Origin: an uncultured Muribaculum sp.
GTDB lineage: Bacteria > Bacteroidota > Bacteroidia > Bacteroidales > Muribaculaceae
Reading direction: 5' to 3'
DNA length: 64,000 nt
Assembly (NCBI GenBank): GCA_910589555.1
Contig: CAJUTE010000002.1
Location: 62,001 to 126,000, forward strand
A program made the position numbers and the translations under genes. Shown piece after piece: positions 25,280 to 34,198 of the stretch. Positions within the stretch are counted from its first letter, which is position 1, and each line of letters opens with the position of its first letter. The notes under the pieces are model-generated. The model had not been told where the DNA came from. It worked only from the letters and a program-made list of their open reading frames with translations, and did no database searches.

Positions 25280-25753
25280 ATGCCACGTACAGCTGAAGAT
25301 ATGCCCGGGGTGACGCTTCTCGGTAACACCGCGACGCGTTATCCCGACCAATATGCCCCTGAAGTGCTTGAGACATTTGACAACAAGCATCCTGAGAATG
25401 AGTATCTTGTGACATTCACCTGTCCTGAGTTCACATCGCTCTGCCCGAAGACGGGTCAACCCGATTTTGCCAAGATCATCATCAATTATATTCCACGCGA
25501 GAAGATGGTTGAGAGCAAGAGTTTGAAGCTTTATCTGTTCAGCTTCCGCAATCATGGCGATTTTCATGAGGATTGCGTGAATATCATCATGAAGGATCTT
25601 GTGAAGCTGATGGACCCGAAGTATCTTGAGGTGATAGGGCTGTTCACTCCCCGCGGCGGAATATCGATATATCCGTTTGCGAATTATGGCGACGCCGGGC
25701 ATCAGGATCTTGTGAAGGCAAGGATGCTCGCCGCGTTCCGCAATGACTTTTAA
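25280..25753 (+). CDS. queF: NADPH-dependent 7-cyano-7-deazaguanine reductase (preQ1 synthase)
   Basis: QueF reduces preQ0 to preQ1 in queuosine biosynthesis. The 157-residue product is the short, single-domain type. Cys55 in SLCPKTGQPDFA is the nucleophile that forms the thioimide with the substrate, Asp62 the acid, and Glu97 in FHEDC the substrate-binding residue; the numbering agrees with the Bacillus enzyme. The segment ESKSLKLYLFSFRNHG, with the NADPH-binding E(S/L)K(S/A)hK(L/Y)Y motif, is present. It sits 5 nt behind the C69 dipeptidase gene, so no preQ1 riboswitch has room here. No other queuosine genes are in the window. Confidence 0.95.
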   Translation: MPRTAEDMPGVTLLGNTATRYPDQYAPEVLETFDNKHPENEYLVTFTCPEFTSLCPKTGQPDFAKIIINYIPREKMVESKSLKLYLFSFRNHGDFHEDCVNIIMKDLVKLMDPKYLEVIGLFTPRGGISIYPFANYGDAGHQDLVKARMLAAFRNDF

Positions 25754-25774
25754 GGACGATAAGGTCGATAAGGC
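25753..25774. repeat. Short TAAGG-type repeat between queF and the ClC gene
   Basis: The whole 21-nt gap between two convergent genes is made of units AAGGACGAT, AAGGTCGAT and AAGGCTTAT, the family seen at 29972-30015. Confidence 0.45.
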
Positions 25775-27157
25775 TTATTTTTGGAGGCGGAAGTGGCGCG
25801 GGGCTCGCTTGGTGTAGAAGCTGTGGCGCGAGAATAGGGTGACTGTGGCGTAGGATATTGCCGCGGTTATCAGCACCGGGAAGAACAGCACGTAGGCTCC
25901 GGTCATCTCTACGGTGAGGAATATCGCCATGAGCGGGGCGCGTATCGCTCCCGCCATGACTCCCGCCATGCCGAGGAATGCGAATTTTCCGGAAGGGATG
26001 TTGAGCCCGAAAGCCATGTTGGCTATTTCCGCAAACAGATATCCGGCGAATGCTCCGGCAAATAGTGTTGGCGCGAAGTCGCCACCCACGCCGCCGCTGC
26101 TGTTGGTGGACGACGTGGCGAAGCATTTGCTTAGCATCACCCCAGCCGCCATCAGGGCTATGACCCATGTTTTGTCGGCATCGGCAGCCCAGAAGCTGCC
26201 GTTGAGCATCGAAGCCGCGTCGCCGTTTATGATTTTCCCGATTGTGGCGTAGCCTTCGCCGTACAGAGCCGGGAATGTGAATATGAGAATTGATATTATC
26301 GCTCCGCCGGCGATGTTTTTGACCCAGGGATTTTTCAGCTTTGCGAAGAATCCCTCCATTTTTTCCATGATGGTGGAGTAGTAGGCTGAATATATGCCGC
26401 AGAATAGCCCGAGCGCTACCACGAAGAGCAGGAGCTCATTGTCGATGGGGGTGTAGTGCAGGTAGTCGAGGTCGATGGTGAACCCCGACAGCACGTAGGC
26501 GGTCATGGCGGCGGTTATGCACGCCACAATCAGTGCTATGACCGAGAGGGTGGTCAGCTCGAGTTTCAGCACCTCGAGAGTGAAGAGGACTCCGCCTATG
26601 GGAGCCTTGAATATTCCGGCGATGCCCGCTCCGGCGCCGCACCCTATGAGAATCATGAGCATCTGCGGCGACATCTTGAACCAGCGTCCTATGTTGCTGC
26701 CTATCGCGGCTCCTGTGTAGGCTATAGGATCCTCGGCGCCTGCCGAACCTCCAAATCCGATGGTGATGGAGCTTGCCACGATGGATGAGTACATGAGGTT
26801 GCCTTTAAGGGCGTAGTTGCGCGCCGAGAGGTCGTGCTGCAAGTGAGCCGTGCCGTTGGCGATGTTTTCGCGCAGGATGTAGCGAGTGAAAATTCCGGTG
26901 AGGAGTATTCCGGCTATCGGCAGGAGAAGCAGTATGTAATTGGGGCTGTCGATTGAGAATGACGACGTGAGGGTGGAGCTTATGAGCATTATGATGTGTT
27001 TCAGCAGGTAGGCTCCGGCTCCGGAGAGCAATCCCACCACCACGGCAAGAATGAGCAGAAACGATTTTTCGGTGAAATGGTGTTTTTTCCATCCCACTAC
27101 CGCTTCCATAGGTGAATGCCTGTGCGCTTGCCGGTTGCCCTCGTTGTCTTTCTTCAT
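25775..27157 (-). CDS. ClC-type chloride channel or chloride/proton antiporter
   Basis: This 460-residue polytopic protein lacks C-terminal CBS domains. The second ClC motif appears as GFGGSAGAEDPIAYTG, with a Glu in the position of the gating glutamate of the usual GREGP; the third appears as GGVGGDFAPTLFAGA. The first motif (GSGIP) is replaced by sequence around ENIANGTAHL, so the anion-binding serine loop differs from the classical type. Whether it is a channel or an exchanger cannot be decided. It is a single gene, convergent with queF, and the amtB gene diverges from it over a 232-nt gap. Confidence 0.85.
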   Translation of the reverse strand: MKKDNEGNRQAHRHSPMEAVVGWKKHHFTEKSFLLILAVVVGLLSGAGAYLLKHIIMLISSTLTSSFSIDSPNYILLLLPIAGILLTGIFTRYILRENIANGTAHLQHDLSARNYALKGNLMYSSIVASSITIGFGGSAGAEDPIAYTGAAIGSNIGRWFKMSPQMLMILIGCGAGAGIAGIFKAPIGGVLFTLEVLKLELTTLSVIALIVACITAAMTAYVLSGFTIDLDYLHYTPIDNELLLFVVALGLFCGIYSAYYSTIMEKMEGFFAKLKNPWVKNIAGGAIISILIFTFPALYGEGYATIGKIINGDAASMLNGSFWAADADKTWVIALMAAGVMLSKCFATSSTNSSGGVGGDFAPTLFAGAFAGYLFAEIANMAFGLNIPSGKFAFLGMAGVMAGAIRAPLMAIFLTVEMTGAYVLFFPVLITAAISYATVTLFSRHSFYTKRAPRHFRLQK

Positions 27158-27257
27158 CGCTTCAAATAAGAATTGTAATCATAAAAATAGAACACGGTGG
27201 AGATTGAAAAGTTTTTGTCAAGCTAATCCGATGTTCTAAAAGAAAAGTGTTAAAATA

Positions 27258-27290
27258 TTTGGAGATTTGCTATACAATGTCTACATTTGT
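27258..27290 (+). promoter_or_regulatory. Predicted promoter of amtB
   Basis: TTTG at 27258-27261, 20 nt, TACATTTGT at 27282-27290. A leader of about 95 nt is predicted. Confidence 0.6.
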
Positions 27291-27389
27291 GGTGAAAAGA
27301 AAATTAAAAAGTTTAGCAAAGTTGCTTGTTGAATATCATTTTGTCTTTTATGGGAAGTTATTGTATGAATAATTATATTTCTAAAGATT

Positions 27390-28823
27390 ATGACATTAAA
27401 AGGTAGAAAGATTAAGGTAGGATGGCTTGTTGCTTTTATCATCATGTTTGCCGTCAGTGTTTCAGGTTTGTTTGTAAGTCCCCGAGAGGGTTTGTATGAG
27501 ATGCCCAATGACCATCTTTTCGCAAATGTCGCTTGGATGATAACCGCCACGATTTTTGTGTTGATGATGACACCGGGTCTCTCATTTTTTTATGGAGGCA
27601 TGGTCAGGGCAAAGAATGTGATTTCGACGATGTTGCAGAGTTTCATTGTGATGGGTTTCATCAGTGTCATCTGGGTTCTGTTTGGCTTCGGGCTTGCTTT
27701 TGGAAATGATATCGGTCATATAATAGGCAATCCTTTGGATTTTCTGATGTTTGACGGTGTTGGTATGGATAATGTGGTTAACCGTCAGGAATCGGCTCTG
27801 TCAGAGATAGGTATTGCCACGACCACTATTCCGCTTGCGTTGTTTGCCCTGTTTCAGATGAAATTTGCTATCATCACCCCGTCGTTGATTACCGGATCGT
27901 TTGCCGAGCGTGTTCGTTTTTCGGGCTATCTGTTGTTCATGGTTCTGTGGGTTGTGCTCGTGTATTGTCCGCTTGCCCATTGCACGTGGCATCCCGAGGG
28001 TTTGTTCGGGATGCTTGATGTGCATGATTATGCCGGCGGAATAGTGGTCCATGCCGCCTCGGGCGTAGCAGCTCTTGCCGGAGCCATATTTCTTGGCAAG
28101 AGGACCTCGTCGGATGATGCGGCAAAGCCAGCCAATGTGCCATTTGTGCTGCTTGGCGCCGCAATGCTGTGGCTTGGATGGTTTGGATTCAACGGTGGCA
28201 GTTCGCTTGCCGCCGATGGTGTAGCTGTGCTCGCCTTTCTCAACACCAACACAGCTGCGGCTACGGCGATGGTGACCTGGGTGGTTTTTGATGCTCTTCG
28301 CGGTCGTAAGCCATCGGCAATGGGTGCGGCTATCGGAGCGGTTGTAGGACTGGTCGCCATTACCCCATGTGCCGGTTGGGTGACAGTGGGGCAGAGCATC
28401 TTTATCTCATTTGTCATCACGTTGTGCTGTAATGTGGCAGTGTCATGGAAGGGCTATTCGCAGATGCTTGACGACGCTCTCGACGTGTTTCCCACGCATG
28501 GACTCGGAGGTATTCTCGGTACCGTTGCCACGGGAATCTTTGCATACGGTTTCTTTGCAAAAGGTAATCCTGATATCATCTCCCGCTCCGAGTTTTTATG
28601 GAATCATATATTGGTACTTCTGATAGTCGCGATTTACACCTTTGTGGTCAGCTACAGTCTTTATTGGCTCACCAACAAGATTGTGCCGTTGAGAGTGTCG
28701 CGTCATAATGAAGAGATCGGGCTTGACCGTTCACAGCACGGTGAGGAGTATGCCGTAGAGACCGGCACGGGTATTGCAGAGGATGTGCCGAGCGATGCCG
28801 AGTGGTTTAGCGGCATGGAGTGA
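27390..28823 (+). CDS. amtB: Ammonium transporter
   Basis: This 477-residue inner-membrane channel has eleven or twelve hydrophobic segments. Family motifs are MTPGLSFFYGGMVRAKNV near the start, DYAGGIVVHAASGVAALAG with the first pore histidine, and DVFPTHGLGGILGTVATG with the second. It takes up ammonium under nitrogen limitation. The N-terminus of about 25 residues forms an extra hydrophobic stretch that could be a signal or an added helix. No GlnK/PII gene is adjacent, unlike in many bacteria. A strong bidirectional terminator follows at 28851-28885. Confidence 0.93.
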   Translation: MTLKGRKIKVGWLVAFIIMFAVSVSGLFVSPREGLYEMPNDHLFANVAWMITATIFVLMMTPGLSFFYGGMVRAKNVISTMLQSFIVMGFISVIWVLFGFGLAFGNDIGHIIGNPLDFLMFDGVGMDNVVNRQESALSEIGIATTTIPLALFALFQMKFAIITPSLITGSFAERVRFSGYLLFMVLWVVLVYCPLAHCTWHPEGLFGMLDVHDYAGGIVVHAASGVAALAGAIFLGKRTSSDDAAKPANVPFVLLGAAMLWLGWFGFNGGSSLAADGVAVLAFLNTNTAAATAMVTWVVFDALRGRKPSAMGAAIGAVVGLVAITPCAGWVTVGQSIFISFVITLCCNVAVSWKGYSQMLDDALDVFPTHGLGGILGTVATGIFAYGFFAKGNPDIISRSEFLWNHILVLLIVAIYTFVVSYSLYWLTNKIVPLRVSRHNEEIGLDRSQHGEEYAVETGTGIAEDVPSDAEWFSGME

Positions 28824-28850
28824 CATTGTCAGTTCTTTATGATATAAGCC

Positions 28851-28885
28851 GCCCCGGTTGCAATGAGTGCAGCCGGGGCGTTGTT
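28851..28885. terminator. Bidirectional terminator between amtB and the YpfJ-type gene
   Basis: Twelve-pair stem GCCCCGGTTGCA / TGCAGCCGGGGC (one G-U pair) with a 5-nt loop at 28851-28879, between convergent genes. Confidence 0.65.
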
Positions 28886-28892
28886 ATACAGG

Positions 28893-29759
28893 TCAGAGGG
28901 AGTCGTAGGACGGGGAGAAGGTGTCGCCGCGCGAGATGTCGCCGGTGGAGAGTCCTTTCTTGAGCCAACGCATACGCTGGTCGGAGCGTCCGTGGTTGAA
29001 TGATTCCGGGACGGCATATCCTTGAGCCTGCTTCTGTAGATAGTCGTCGCCAATGACCGATGCTGTGGTGATCGCTTCCTCAAGGTCGCCATCCTCCAGC
29101 GAGCGGAAAATGCGGTTTTCATGATAGCCCCATACCCCGGCGAGGAAGTCGGCTTGCAGTTCGATGCGCACGCTTGTGCGGTTGGCTTCGGATTGCGACT
29201 GCTGCGCCATGAGTGAATGCGCTTTGTCGAGAGTGCCGAGCAGATGCTGCACATGGTGCCCTACCTCATGTGCGATCACGTAAGCGTAGGCGAAGTCGCC
29301 GTCGGCACCGAGATTCTGCCGCATCTGGCTGAAGAATGACAGGTCGATGTATAGTTTTTCGTCGGCAGAGCAGTAGAAGGGTCCGGTCTGCGCTGTGGCG
29401 TTTCCGCAACCGCTCTGCACCGATCCGGTGAATAAGACAAGTGTTGGCGGGCGGTAGGTGGCGCCCATTTCATTGAACACCTCGGTCCACACATCTTCGG
29501 TGGATGCGAGCACCTGGCGGGAAAATTCGGCAAGTTCTTCCTCCTGTTGTGTCGGGACATATTCGGTGGATTCTCCACCGCCCATTATTCCGGCGCCTCC
29601 GGTGAGCACACTGAGCGGGTTGCCGCCCATGATCCACGTGATAATACCTAAAACGATTAATCCTCCGATGCCCATGCTTCCGGCTTTTAGCGGGAATGCT
29701 CCGCGTCGTCCGCGTCGGTCATCTACGTTTGAACTTTGGCGACGTCCGTCCAGTCTCAT
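28893..29759 (-). CDS. ypfJ: YpfJ-type neutral zinc metallopeptidase
   Basis: This 288-residue protein has an Arg-rich cytoplasmic start, one transmembrane segment at about residues 29-45, a Gly-rich linker and a peptidase domain. The zinc site is HEVGHHVQ (His164, Glu165, His168); a downstream ELQADFLAGVW supplies the likely third ligand region. The segment SGCGNATAQTGPFYCSADEKLYIDL is diagnostic of the YpfJ family (putative neutral zinc metallopeptidase). Natural substrate and role are unknown. It is downstream of maeB on the same strand, but a 314-nt repeat-filled gap with a strong hairpin separates them. Confidence 0.9.
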   Translation of the reverse strand: MRLDGRRQSSNVDDRRGRRGAFPLKAGSMGIGGLIVLGIITWIMGGNPLSVLTGGAGIMGGGESTEYVPTQQEEELAEFSRQVLASTEDVWTEVFNEMGATYRPPTLVLFTGSVQSGCGNATAQTGPFYCSADEKLYIDLSFFSQMRQNLGADGDFAYAYVIAHEVGHHVQHLLGTLDKAHSLMAQQSQSEANRTSVRIELQADFLAGVWGYHENRIFRSLEDGDLEEAITTASVIGDDYLQKQAQGYAVPESFNHGRSDQRMRWLKKGLSTGDISRGDTFSPSYDSL

Positions 29760-29829
29760 AATAATTGTGTTTAGAGTTATTGCTTATTTATTTTAACGAT
29801 GGAGGAGAGGGAAAGGTTGAATTTTTTTT

Positions 29830-30070
29830 AGAGTCGAGAGTCGTGAATCGTGAGTTGAGAGTCGTGAATTGAGAATGGAGAATTGAGAGTTGAGAGTTGA
29901 GAATTTAAAATGGAGAATGGAGCTGCGTTGCTGCTCCATTCTCCATTTTTTTAATTCAGGGCTTTAAGGTCGATGAGGTCGTTAAGGTCGTTAAGGACTT
30001 TAAGGTCATTAAGGACTCACGACTCTCAATTCACGACTCTCAATTCACGACTCTCAATTCTCGATTCTCG
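29830..30070. repeat. Mosaic of short tandem repeats between maeB and the YpfJ-type gene
   Basis: The left part (29831-29903) is built of units like GAGAGTCGTGAATT and GAGTTGAGA; the right part (30019-30060) is exactly three copies of the 14-mer ACGACTCTCAATTC, the complement of the left unit. Between them lie a 17-pair hairpin and a block of TTAAGGTC-type repeats (29972-30015). No gene is visible. Confidence 0.7.
29907..29949. terminator. Long hairpin within the repeat mosaic, probable terminator
   Basis: Perfect 17-nt arms (29907-29923 and 29933-29949) around a 9-nt loop, flanked by A- and T-rich runs on both sides. It could end transcription of maeB (minus strand). Confidence 0.55.
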
Positions 30071-30073
30071 AGT

Positions 30074-32365
30074 CTACTTATCGTAGTCGTTGCCGACTTT
30101 TTCTTGTACGGCGGCGTCAACCACGGCTATGGTGGTGAGGTTTACGATGTCGCGCACTGCGCTGTCGACGTTGATGAAGTGAACCGGCTTGTTCAATCCC
30201 ATCTGAATCGGTCCTATGACCTCGCCCACTCCCATTGACAGGAGCATTTTGTAGGCTGTGTTTGCCGAGCTGAGGTTGGGGAATATGAGAGTGTTTACGT
30301 CCTTGTCCTTGATGCGGTTGAATGGATAGTTGGTGTCGCGCATCTTCTTGTTGAGAGCGTAGTCGATCTGCATTTCACCGTCGACGGGAAGTTCCGGGTA
30401 GGTTTCATGCAATCGTGCAACCACATTGTGGACTATGCGCGATCCATGCAGCTTGCTTCCGCCGAAGTTGGAGTAGGATACGAGCGCCATGACGGGATCG
30501 TGGGCGAAGTATTCCACCGAGTTGCGGGCAAGACGTGCGATGTCGAACAGGGTGTCCTCGTCGGGGTGGCTGTTGATCGACGTGTCGGCGATGAAGTATA
30601 CGCCACGTTGAGTTTGCAGGATGTGCATCGACGCGAAATGGTTGTAAGTGGGGCGTATTCCGATCACTTCCTTGGCAATTTCGGTAGGACGCAGGTTGCC
30701 TGAGTATGTTCCGGCGATCATGGCGTCGGCTTCTCCGCATTCCACGAGCATCATGCCGAAGTAGTTGCGGTCGAACATGAGCTCGAGAGCTGCGGGATAG
30801 GTCATGCCCTCGCGTTCAAGCTTCTTGGCAAATTTTGCGGCAAACTTCGCGCGACGGTCGGCTTCGCGGTCGTGACGCAGATTTATTATTTCGATTCCGT
30901 CGATGTTTATTCCAAGACGGTTGGCGCGCTTCTCGATCATCTCTTCGTTGCCGAGGAGCACCGGAGTGCATATACCCTCCTGATGAGCATTGACGGCAGC
31001 ACGGAGCATATTGTCGGTGTTTGCTTCGGGGAATACCACGCGCTTGGGGTTCTGGCGTGCTGTGTCGCTCAAGCGGCGCATGAGCTGGTCGTCATATCCC
31101 ATGAGTTTGCGCAGCTTCTCGTTGTAGGCGTCCCAGTCGGTGATGGGTCGAGTGGCAACGCCTGACTCCATTGCTCCGCGAGCCACGGCGGGAGCCACGC
31201 AGGTGATGAGTCGCGGGTCGAGGGGCTTGGGCAGGATGTAGTCTTTTCCGAAGTGGAGGTTGCTCATGCCATAGGCAGCGTTCACAACCGACGGCACCGG
31301 CTCGCGGGTGAGAGCGGCGATCGCCTTTACGGCAGCGAGCTTCATCTCCTCGTTTATCGCTGTGGCGCCGCAGTCGAGCGCGCCGCGGAATATGTAGGGG
31401 AATCCGAGCACATTGTTGATCTGGTTGGGGTAGTCGGAACGTCCGGTAGCGAAGATAAGGTCGGGACGTGAGCTGATGGCTGTGTCGTAGGCAATCTCCG
31501 GGTCGGGGTTTGCGAGGGCAAACACGATGGGGTTGGGCGCCATTGACTGTACCATTTCGGCTGTCACAACATCCTTGACCGATAGTCCCAGGAACACGTC
31601 GGCATCTACCATCGCCTCTTTCAGGGTGGTTATGTCGCGAGAAGTGGCAAACTGCGCTTTCTGCGGGTTGAGGTCGGCGCGCTTGGTGTTGATGACTCCG
31701 CGAGAGTCGCACATCACTACGTTTTCGGGCTTGATGCCGAGCGCGATGTAGAGCTTGGTGCAGCTTACGGCGGCAGCTCCGGCGCCGTTCACAACGAGAC
31801 GTGCGTCCTCGATTTTCTTGCCCTGTATTTCCAGCGCGTTAAGAAGTCCGGCACCTGAAATGATGGCTGTTCCGTGCTGGTCGTCGTGCATCACCGGAAT
31901 GTCGCACTCCTCCTTGAGGCGCTGCTCGATTTCGAAGCATTCGGGCGCTTTGATGTCCTCAAGGTTGATGCCTCCGAAAGTTGGGGCGATGGCTTTCACG
32001 ATCTCAATGAATTTCTTGGGGTCCTTCTCGTTGACTTCGATGTCGAAGCAGTCAAGCCCGGCGAAAATCTTGAACAGGAGCGCCTTTCCTTCCATTACGG
32101 GCTTTCCTGCGAGAGCTCCTATGTCGCCCAGTCCCAGCACAGCTGTGCCGTTGCTGATTACAGCCACGAGATTGCCCTTGTTGGTATATTCGTATGCGTC
32201 CTGCGGCTTCTGTTCTATTTCGAGACAGGGGTAGGCAACACCCGGAGAATATGCAAGAGCAAGGTCTTGTTGAGTTGAATATGGCACGGTGGGCACTACT
32301 TCAATTTTGCCCGGTTTTCCCTCGCGATGGTAGTCGAGGGCCATTTCTTTAGTTACTTTTGACAT
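30074..32365 (-). CDS. maeB: NADP-dependent malic enzyme fused to a phosphotransacetylase-like domain
   Basis: The 763-residue product has a malic enzyme half (about residues 1-420) and a phosphate acetyl/butyryl-transferase half (about 430-757). In the first, YSPGVAYPCLEI, GLGDIGALAGKPVMEGKALL and VMHDDQHGTAIISGAGLL mark the substrate and metal site, and VVNGAGAAAVSC the dinucleotide site. In the second, RVVFPEANTDNMLRAA and ANLSSANTAYK-like sequence (PNLSSANTAYKMLLSMG) mark the transferase fold. It decarboxylates malate to pyruvate with NADP reduction; the second half is thought to be regulatory in such fusions. It is a single-gene unit with a -7 box at 32392-32400. Confidence 0.95.
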   Translation of the reverse strand: MSKVTKEMALDYHREGKPGKIEVVPTVPYSTQQDLALAYSPGVAYPCLEIEQKPQDAYEYTNKGNLVAVISNGTAVLGLGDIGALAGKPVMEGKALLFKIFAGLDCFDIEVNEKDPKKFIEIVKAIAPTFGGINLEDIKAPECFEIEQRLKEECDIPVMHDDQHGTAIISGAGLLNALEIQGKKIEDARLVVNGAGAAAVSCTKLYIALGIKPENVVMCDSRGVINTKRADLNPQKAQFATSRDITTLKEAMVDADVFLGLSVKDVVTAEMVQSMAPNPIVFALANPDPEIAYDTAISSRPDLIFATGRSDYPNQINNVLGFPYIFRGALDCGATAINEEMKLAAVKAIAALTREPVPSVVNAAYGMSNLHFGKDYILPKPLDPRLITCVAPAVARGAMESGVATRPITDWDAYNEKLRKLMGYDDQLMRRLSDTARQNPKRVVFPEANTDNMLRAAVNAHQEGICTPVLLGNEEMIEKRANRLGINIDGIEIINLRHDREADRRAKFAAKFAKKLEREGMTYPAALELMFDRNYFGMMLVECGEADAMIAGTYSGNLRPTEIAKEVIGIRPTYNHFASMHILQTQRGVYFIADTSINSHPDEDTLFDIARLARNSVEYFAHDPVMALVSYSNFGGSKLHGSRIVHNVVARLHETYPELPVDGEMQIDYALNKKMRDTNYPFNRIKDKDVNTLIFPNLSSANTAYKMLLSMGVGEVIGPIQMGLNKPVHFINVDSAVRDIVNLTTIAVVDAAVQEKVGNDYDK

Positions 32366-32391
32366 TTTGTTCTACTGTTGTTAGAATATCC

Positions 32392-32400
32392 GCAAATTTA
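32392..32400 (-). promoter_or_regulatory. Predicted -7 promoter element of maeB
   Basis: TAAATTTGC on the minus strand, 26 nt before the start codon. I see no good -33 match. Confidence 0.4.
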
Positions 32401-32480
32401 AGAAAAATAATCTAAAATGTAGTCGGTTGGCTGAATTTAGTTGCAGAATTCTTTATTTGGCGGTTCTTTGTTGAATATTT

Positions 32481-32540
32481 ATTAGTCGAATTAGTCGAAT
32501 GGGGCCAATTGGGCTAATTGGACTAATTGGACTAATTGGT
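32481..32540. repeat. CAATTAGTC/GGGCTAATTG tandem array
   Basis: About six 9-10-nt units: two ATTAGTCGA, then CCAATTGGG, CTAATTGGA and relatives. The same family as at 23291 and 38650, here at the 3' side of the DUF4595-like gene. Confidence 0.65.
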
Positions 32541-32543
32541 TCA

Positions 32544-32579
32544 ACAAAAATGGGCGCGTGGAGTTTAAGCCGCGCGCCC
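32544..32579 (-). terminator. Intrinsic terminator of the DUF4595-like lipoprotein gene
   Basis: On the minus strand a GGGCGCG / CGCGCCC stem (32573-32579 and 32552-32558) is followed by ATTTTTG. Confidence 0.65.
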
Positions 32580-32612
32580 CGAGGGAAATGTATGAGTCAG
32601 ATGGTGAAGTGG

Positions 32613-33545
32613 TTATTGCACAATGTAGTTGAAATACATTGTTGAGTAGCCGCCACCGCTGTTGCTGGATGAGATTGAGTTGATGCGGTTATTGGCGTCG
32701 AGCGAGTAGGTGATATTGTAAACATCGGTCTCGTTATATTCCGGATCCTCTTTGTCGATATACTTGTAGGTGAGCTTGGTGGGGAGCTGAGCTGAAGCGT
32801 TGCCCAGATAGCCGGCAGTGGCAAATATGTAGGCGATGGGGCTGTACATAGCCATTCCCGCTCCAAGGTGGGGAGTCACGATGTTGTAAGCGTTGTCAGG
32901 AGCAGCCGAGTAGTCGAAAGTGTAAGAGTTGGAACCTTCGGGATCATCCACAACAGAGCTGATGAGGTTGTCGCCTGAATAGGTGTATTTTACTTTCGCT
33001 TTGTCTTTTTCTTTGTATTTGCCCTCGTCTTCGTTATATCCTTCGTAGGTTCCGGCAATACTCATGGTGCTGATGCGTCCGGCATTGTTGTAATCTACTG
33101 AAATGTCAAATGAGGTTTTTTCCCACCAGTCGCCTTTGCGGCCTTCCTCGCTGCTTGTCTCGTAGTATGCCACGATGAAGCCGTCGGAGTTGAACTTGAA
33201 GTTGGTAGCCTCCCATTTTTCGTAGTCGTAAGTGTTGTCGACAGCAAAGATTCTCACGAGCTTGCGTCCTGTGGATGCTGCGGCGCGAGATCCTTCGTAT
33301 TCAAACTTATAGGTGGTGCCATTGTAGGTGGCGTCCTTTATAGATCCGTCGGCGTTGTAGCTGATTGATGCCGAGCCTTGGATGTCGGATACGCGCACAC
33401 CGTCGACTACCGATGAGGGGATGGGCATGTCTACGGGAGTTCCTGACGAGGGTCCGTCGTTGTCATCGTCGTCGCTTGAGCATGATACTGCAGAGAATCC
33501 CAATGCTACAGTGAGGATGGGATAGATAAGAAATTTTTTGTTCAT
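32613..33545 (-). CDS. DUF4595-like surface lipoprotein
   Basis: This 310-residue lipoprotein has lipobox AVSC (Cys22) followed by SSDDDDNDG, an acidic run typical of surface-exported lipoproteins in this group. The rest is made of repeating beta-hairpins of YD-repeat character (SISYNADGSIKDATYNGTTY, then ISTMSIAGTYEGY, and YSLDANNRINSI near the end), as in DUF4595-type proteins. Function is unknown. It lies 86 nt after a small beta-barrel gene on the same strand, with a hairpin at 33577-33612 between them. Confidence 0.65.
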   Translation of the reverse strand: MNKKFLIYPILTVALGFSAVSCSSDDDDNDGPSSGTPVDMPIPSSVVDGVRVSDIQGSASISYNADGSIKDATYNGTTYKFEYEGSRAAASTGRKLVRIFAVDNTYDYEKWEATNFKFNSDGFIVAYYETSSEEGRKGDWWEKTSFDISVDYNNAGRISTMSIAGTYEGYNEDEGKYKEKDKAKVKYTYSGDNLISSVVDDPEGSNSYTFDYSAAPDNAYNIVTPHLGAGMAMYSPIAYIFATAGYLGNASAQLPTKLTYKYIDKEDPEYNETDVYNITYSLDANNRINSISSSNSGGGYSTMYFNYIVQ

Positions 33546-33576
33546 TGTTGTTATTGAATTAGGTATTTTACATAGT

Positions 33577-33612
33577 AATGCGGAGAACCTATTGTGTCAG
33601 ACACTCCGCATT
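33577..33612 (-). terminator. Hairpin between two minus-strand envelope genes
   Basis: Perfect 9-nt arms AATGCGGAG (33577-33585) and CTCCGCATT (33604-33612) with an 18-nt loop that itself holds GTGTCAGACAC. No T run, so it may be a partial terminator or a processing site. Confidence 0.4.
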
Positions 33613-33631
33613 GGCGTATTAATCTGATAGC

Positions 33632-34198
33632 TTAGAAGTTATATCCTACAGAGATTGCGAAATTGTTGTATTTTGCGTTGAGGTCTTCGTGGCAGTCGGT
33701 GAGTCCGAACTGATACTGAAGTCCAACGAAGAACTTGCTGAAAGTGTAGCCTGCGCCAACGCCAAGACCCATCTGGAAGCGTTTTCCTTCGATTCCGCCG
33801 TCTTCGTAATCTTTGAAAGCGTCGCCGCCTACACCGAAGTCAAGATAGGGACCGAAGTTTACCTGAAGCTGAGAAGCTTCGGCGAAGTTCAAGCGGTAAG
33901 ATGCATAGATGGGAATTTCGATGAAGTTGGCAGAGAAATCCTTGGCACCCTTGCCGGTATAGAAGATACCTGAATTTACAGAGAAGCTGTTTACGATGTT
34001 CCAGTCTGCTGAAATTCCGGCGTGGAAATTGGCTTTTGATTTGGCATCGACATCATCTCCGCTCATGTCGGCGATGTTAAGACCTGCACGTACGCCGAGA
34101 GTGAATTTCTTTTCGGCAGTTTCTCCGTCCCAGAAAGTCTGTGCTGATGCACCAAGTGTGCAAATTGCAGCGATAGTAGCAATGAAAAACTTTTTCAT
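33632..34198 (-). CDS. Small outer-membrane beta-barrel protein (PorT/OmpA-like barrel family)
   Basis: This 188-residue protein has a signal peptide ending ASAQ and then alternating strands for an eight-stranded barrel: KFTLGVRAGLNIADMSG, FSVNSGIFYTGKGAK, FIEIPIYASYRLNF, LQVNFGPYLDFGVGG and FFVGLQYQFGLTD, ending in VGYNF with a terminal Phe. It is in the common 'outer membrane beta-barrel' group of Bacteroidetes, with no proven role. Its promoter is unusual: a run of eight G occupies the -33 position (34311-34318), so expression may vary by slippage. Confidence 0.8.
   Translation of the reverse strand: MKKFFIATIAAICTLGASAQTFWDGETAEKKFTLGVRAGLNIADMSGDDVDAKSKANFHAGISADWNIVNSFSVNSGIFYTGKGAKDFSANFIEIPIYASYRLNFAEASQLQVNFGPYLDFGVGGDAFKDYEDGGIEGKRFQMGLGVGAGYTFSKFFVGLQYQFGLTDCHEDLNAKYNNFAISVGYNF

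Noticed and set aside
25265..25280. A preQ1 riboswitch before queF
   Set aside because: Only 5 nt separate queF from the upstream stop codon, and the operon promoter is near-leaderless.
23430..25415. A 661-codon open frame on the minus strand
   Set aside because: It is antisense to the C69 dipeptidase gene, is rich in His and Arg as expected of a mirror frame of GC-biased coding DNA, and runs through the repeat element. No family match or promoter.
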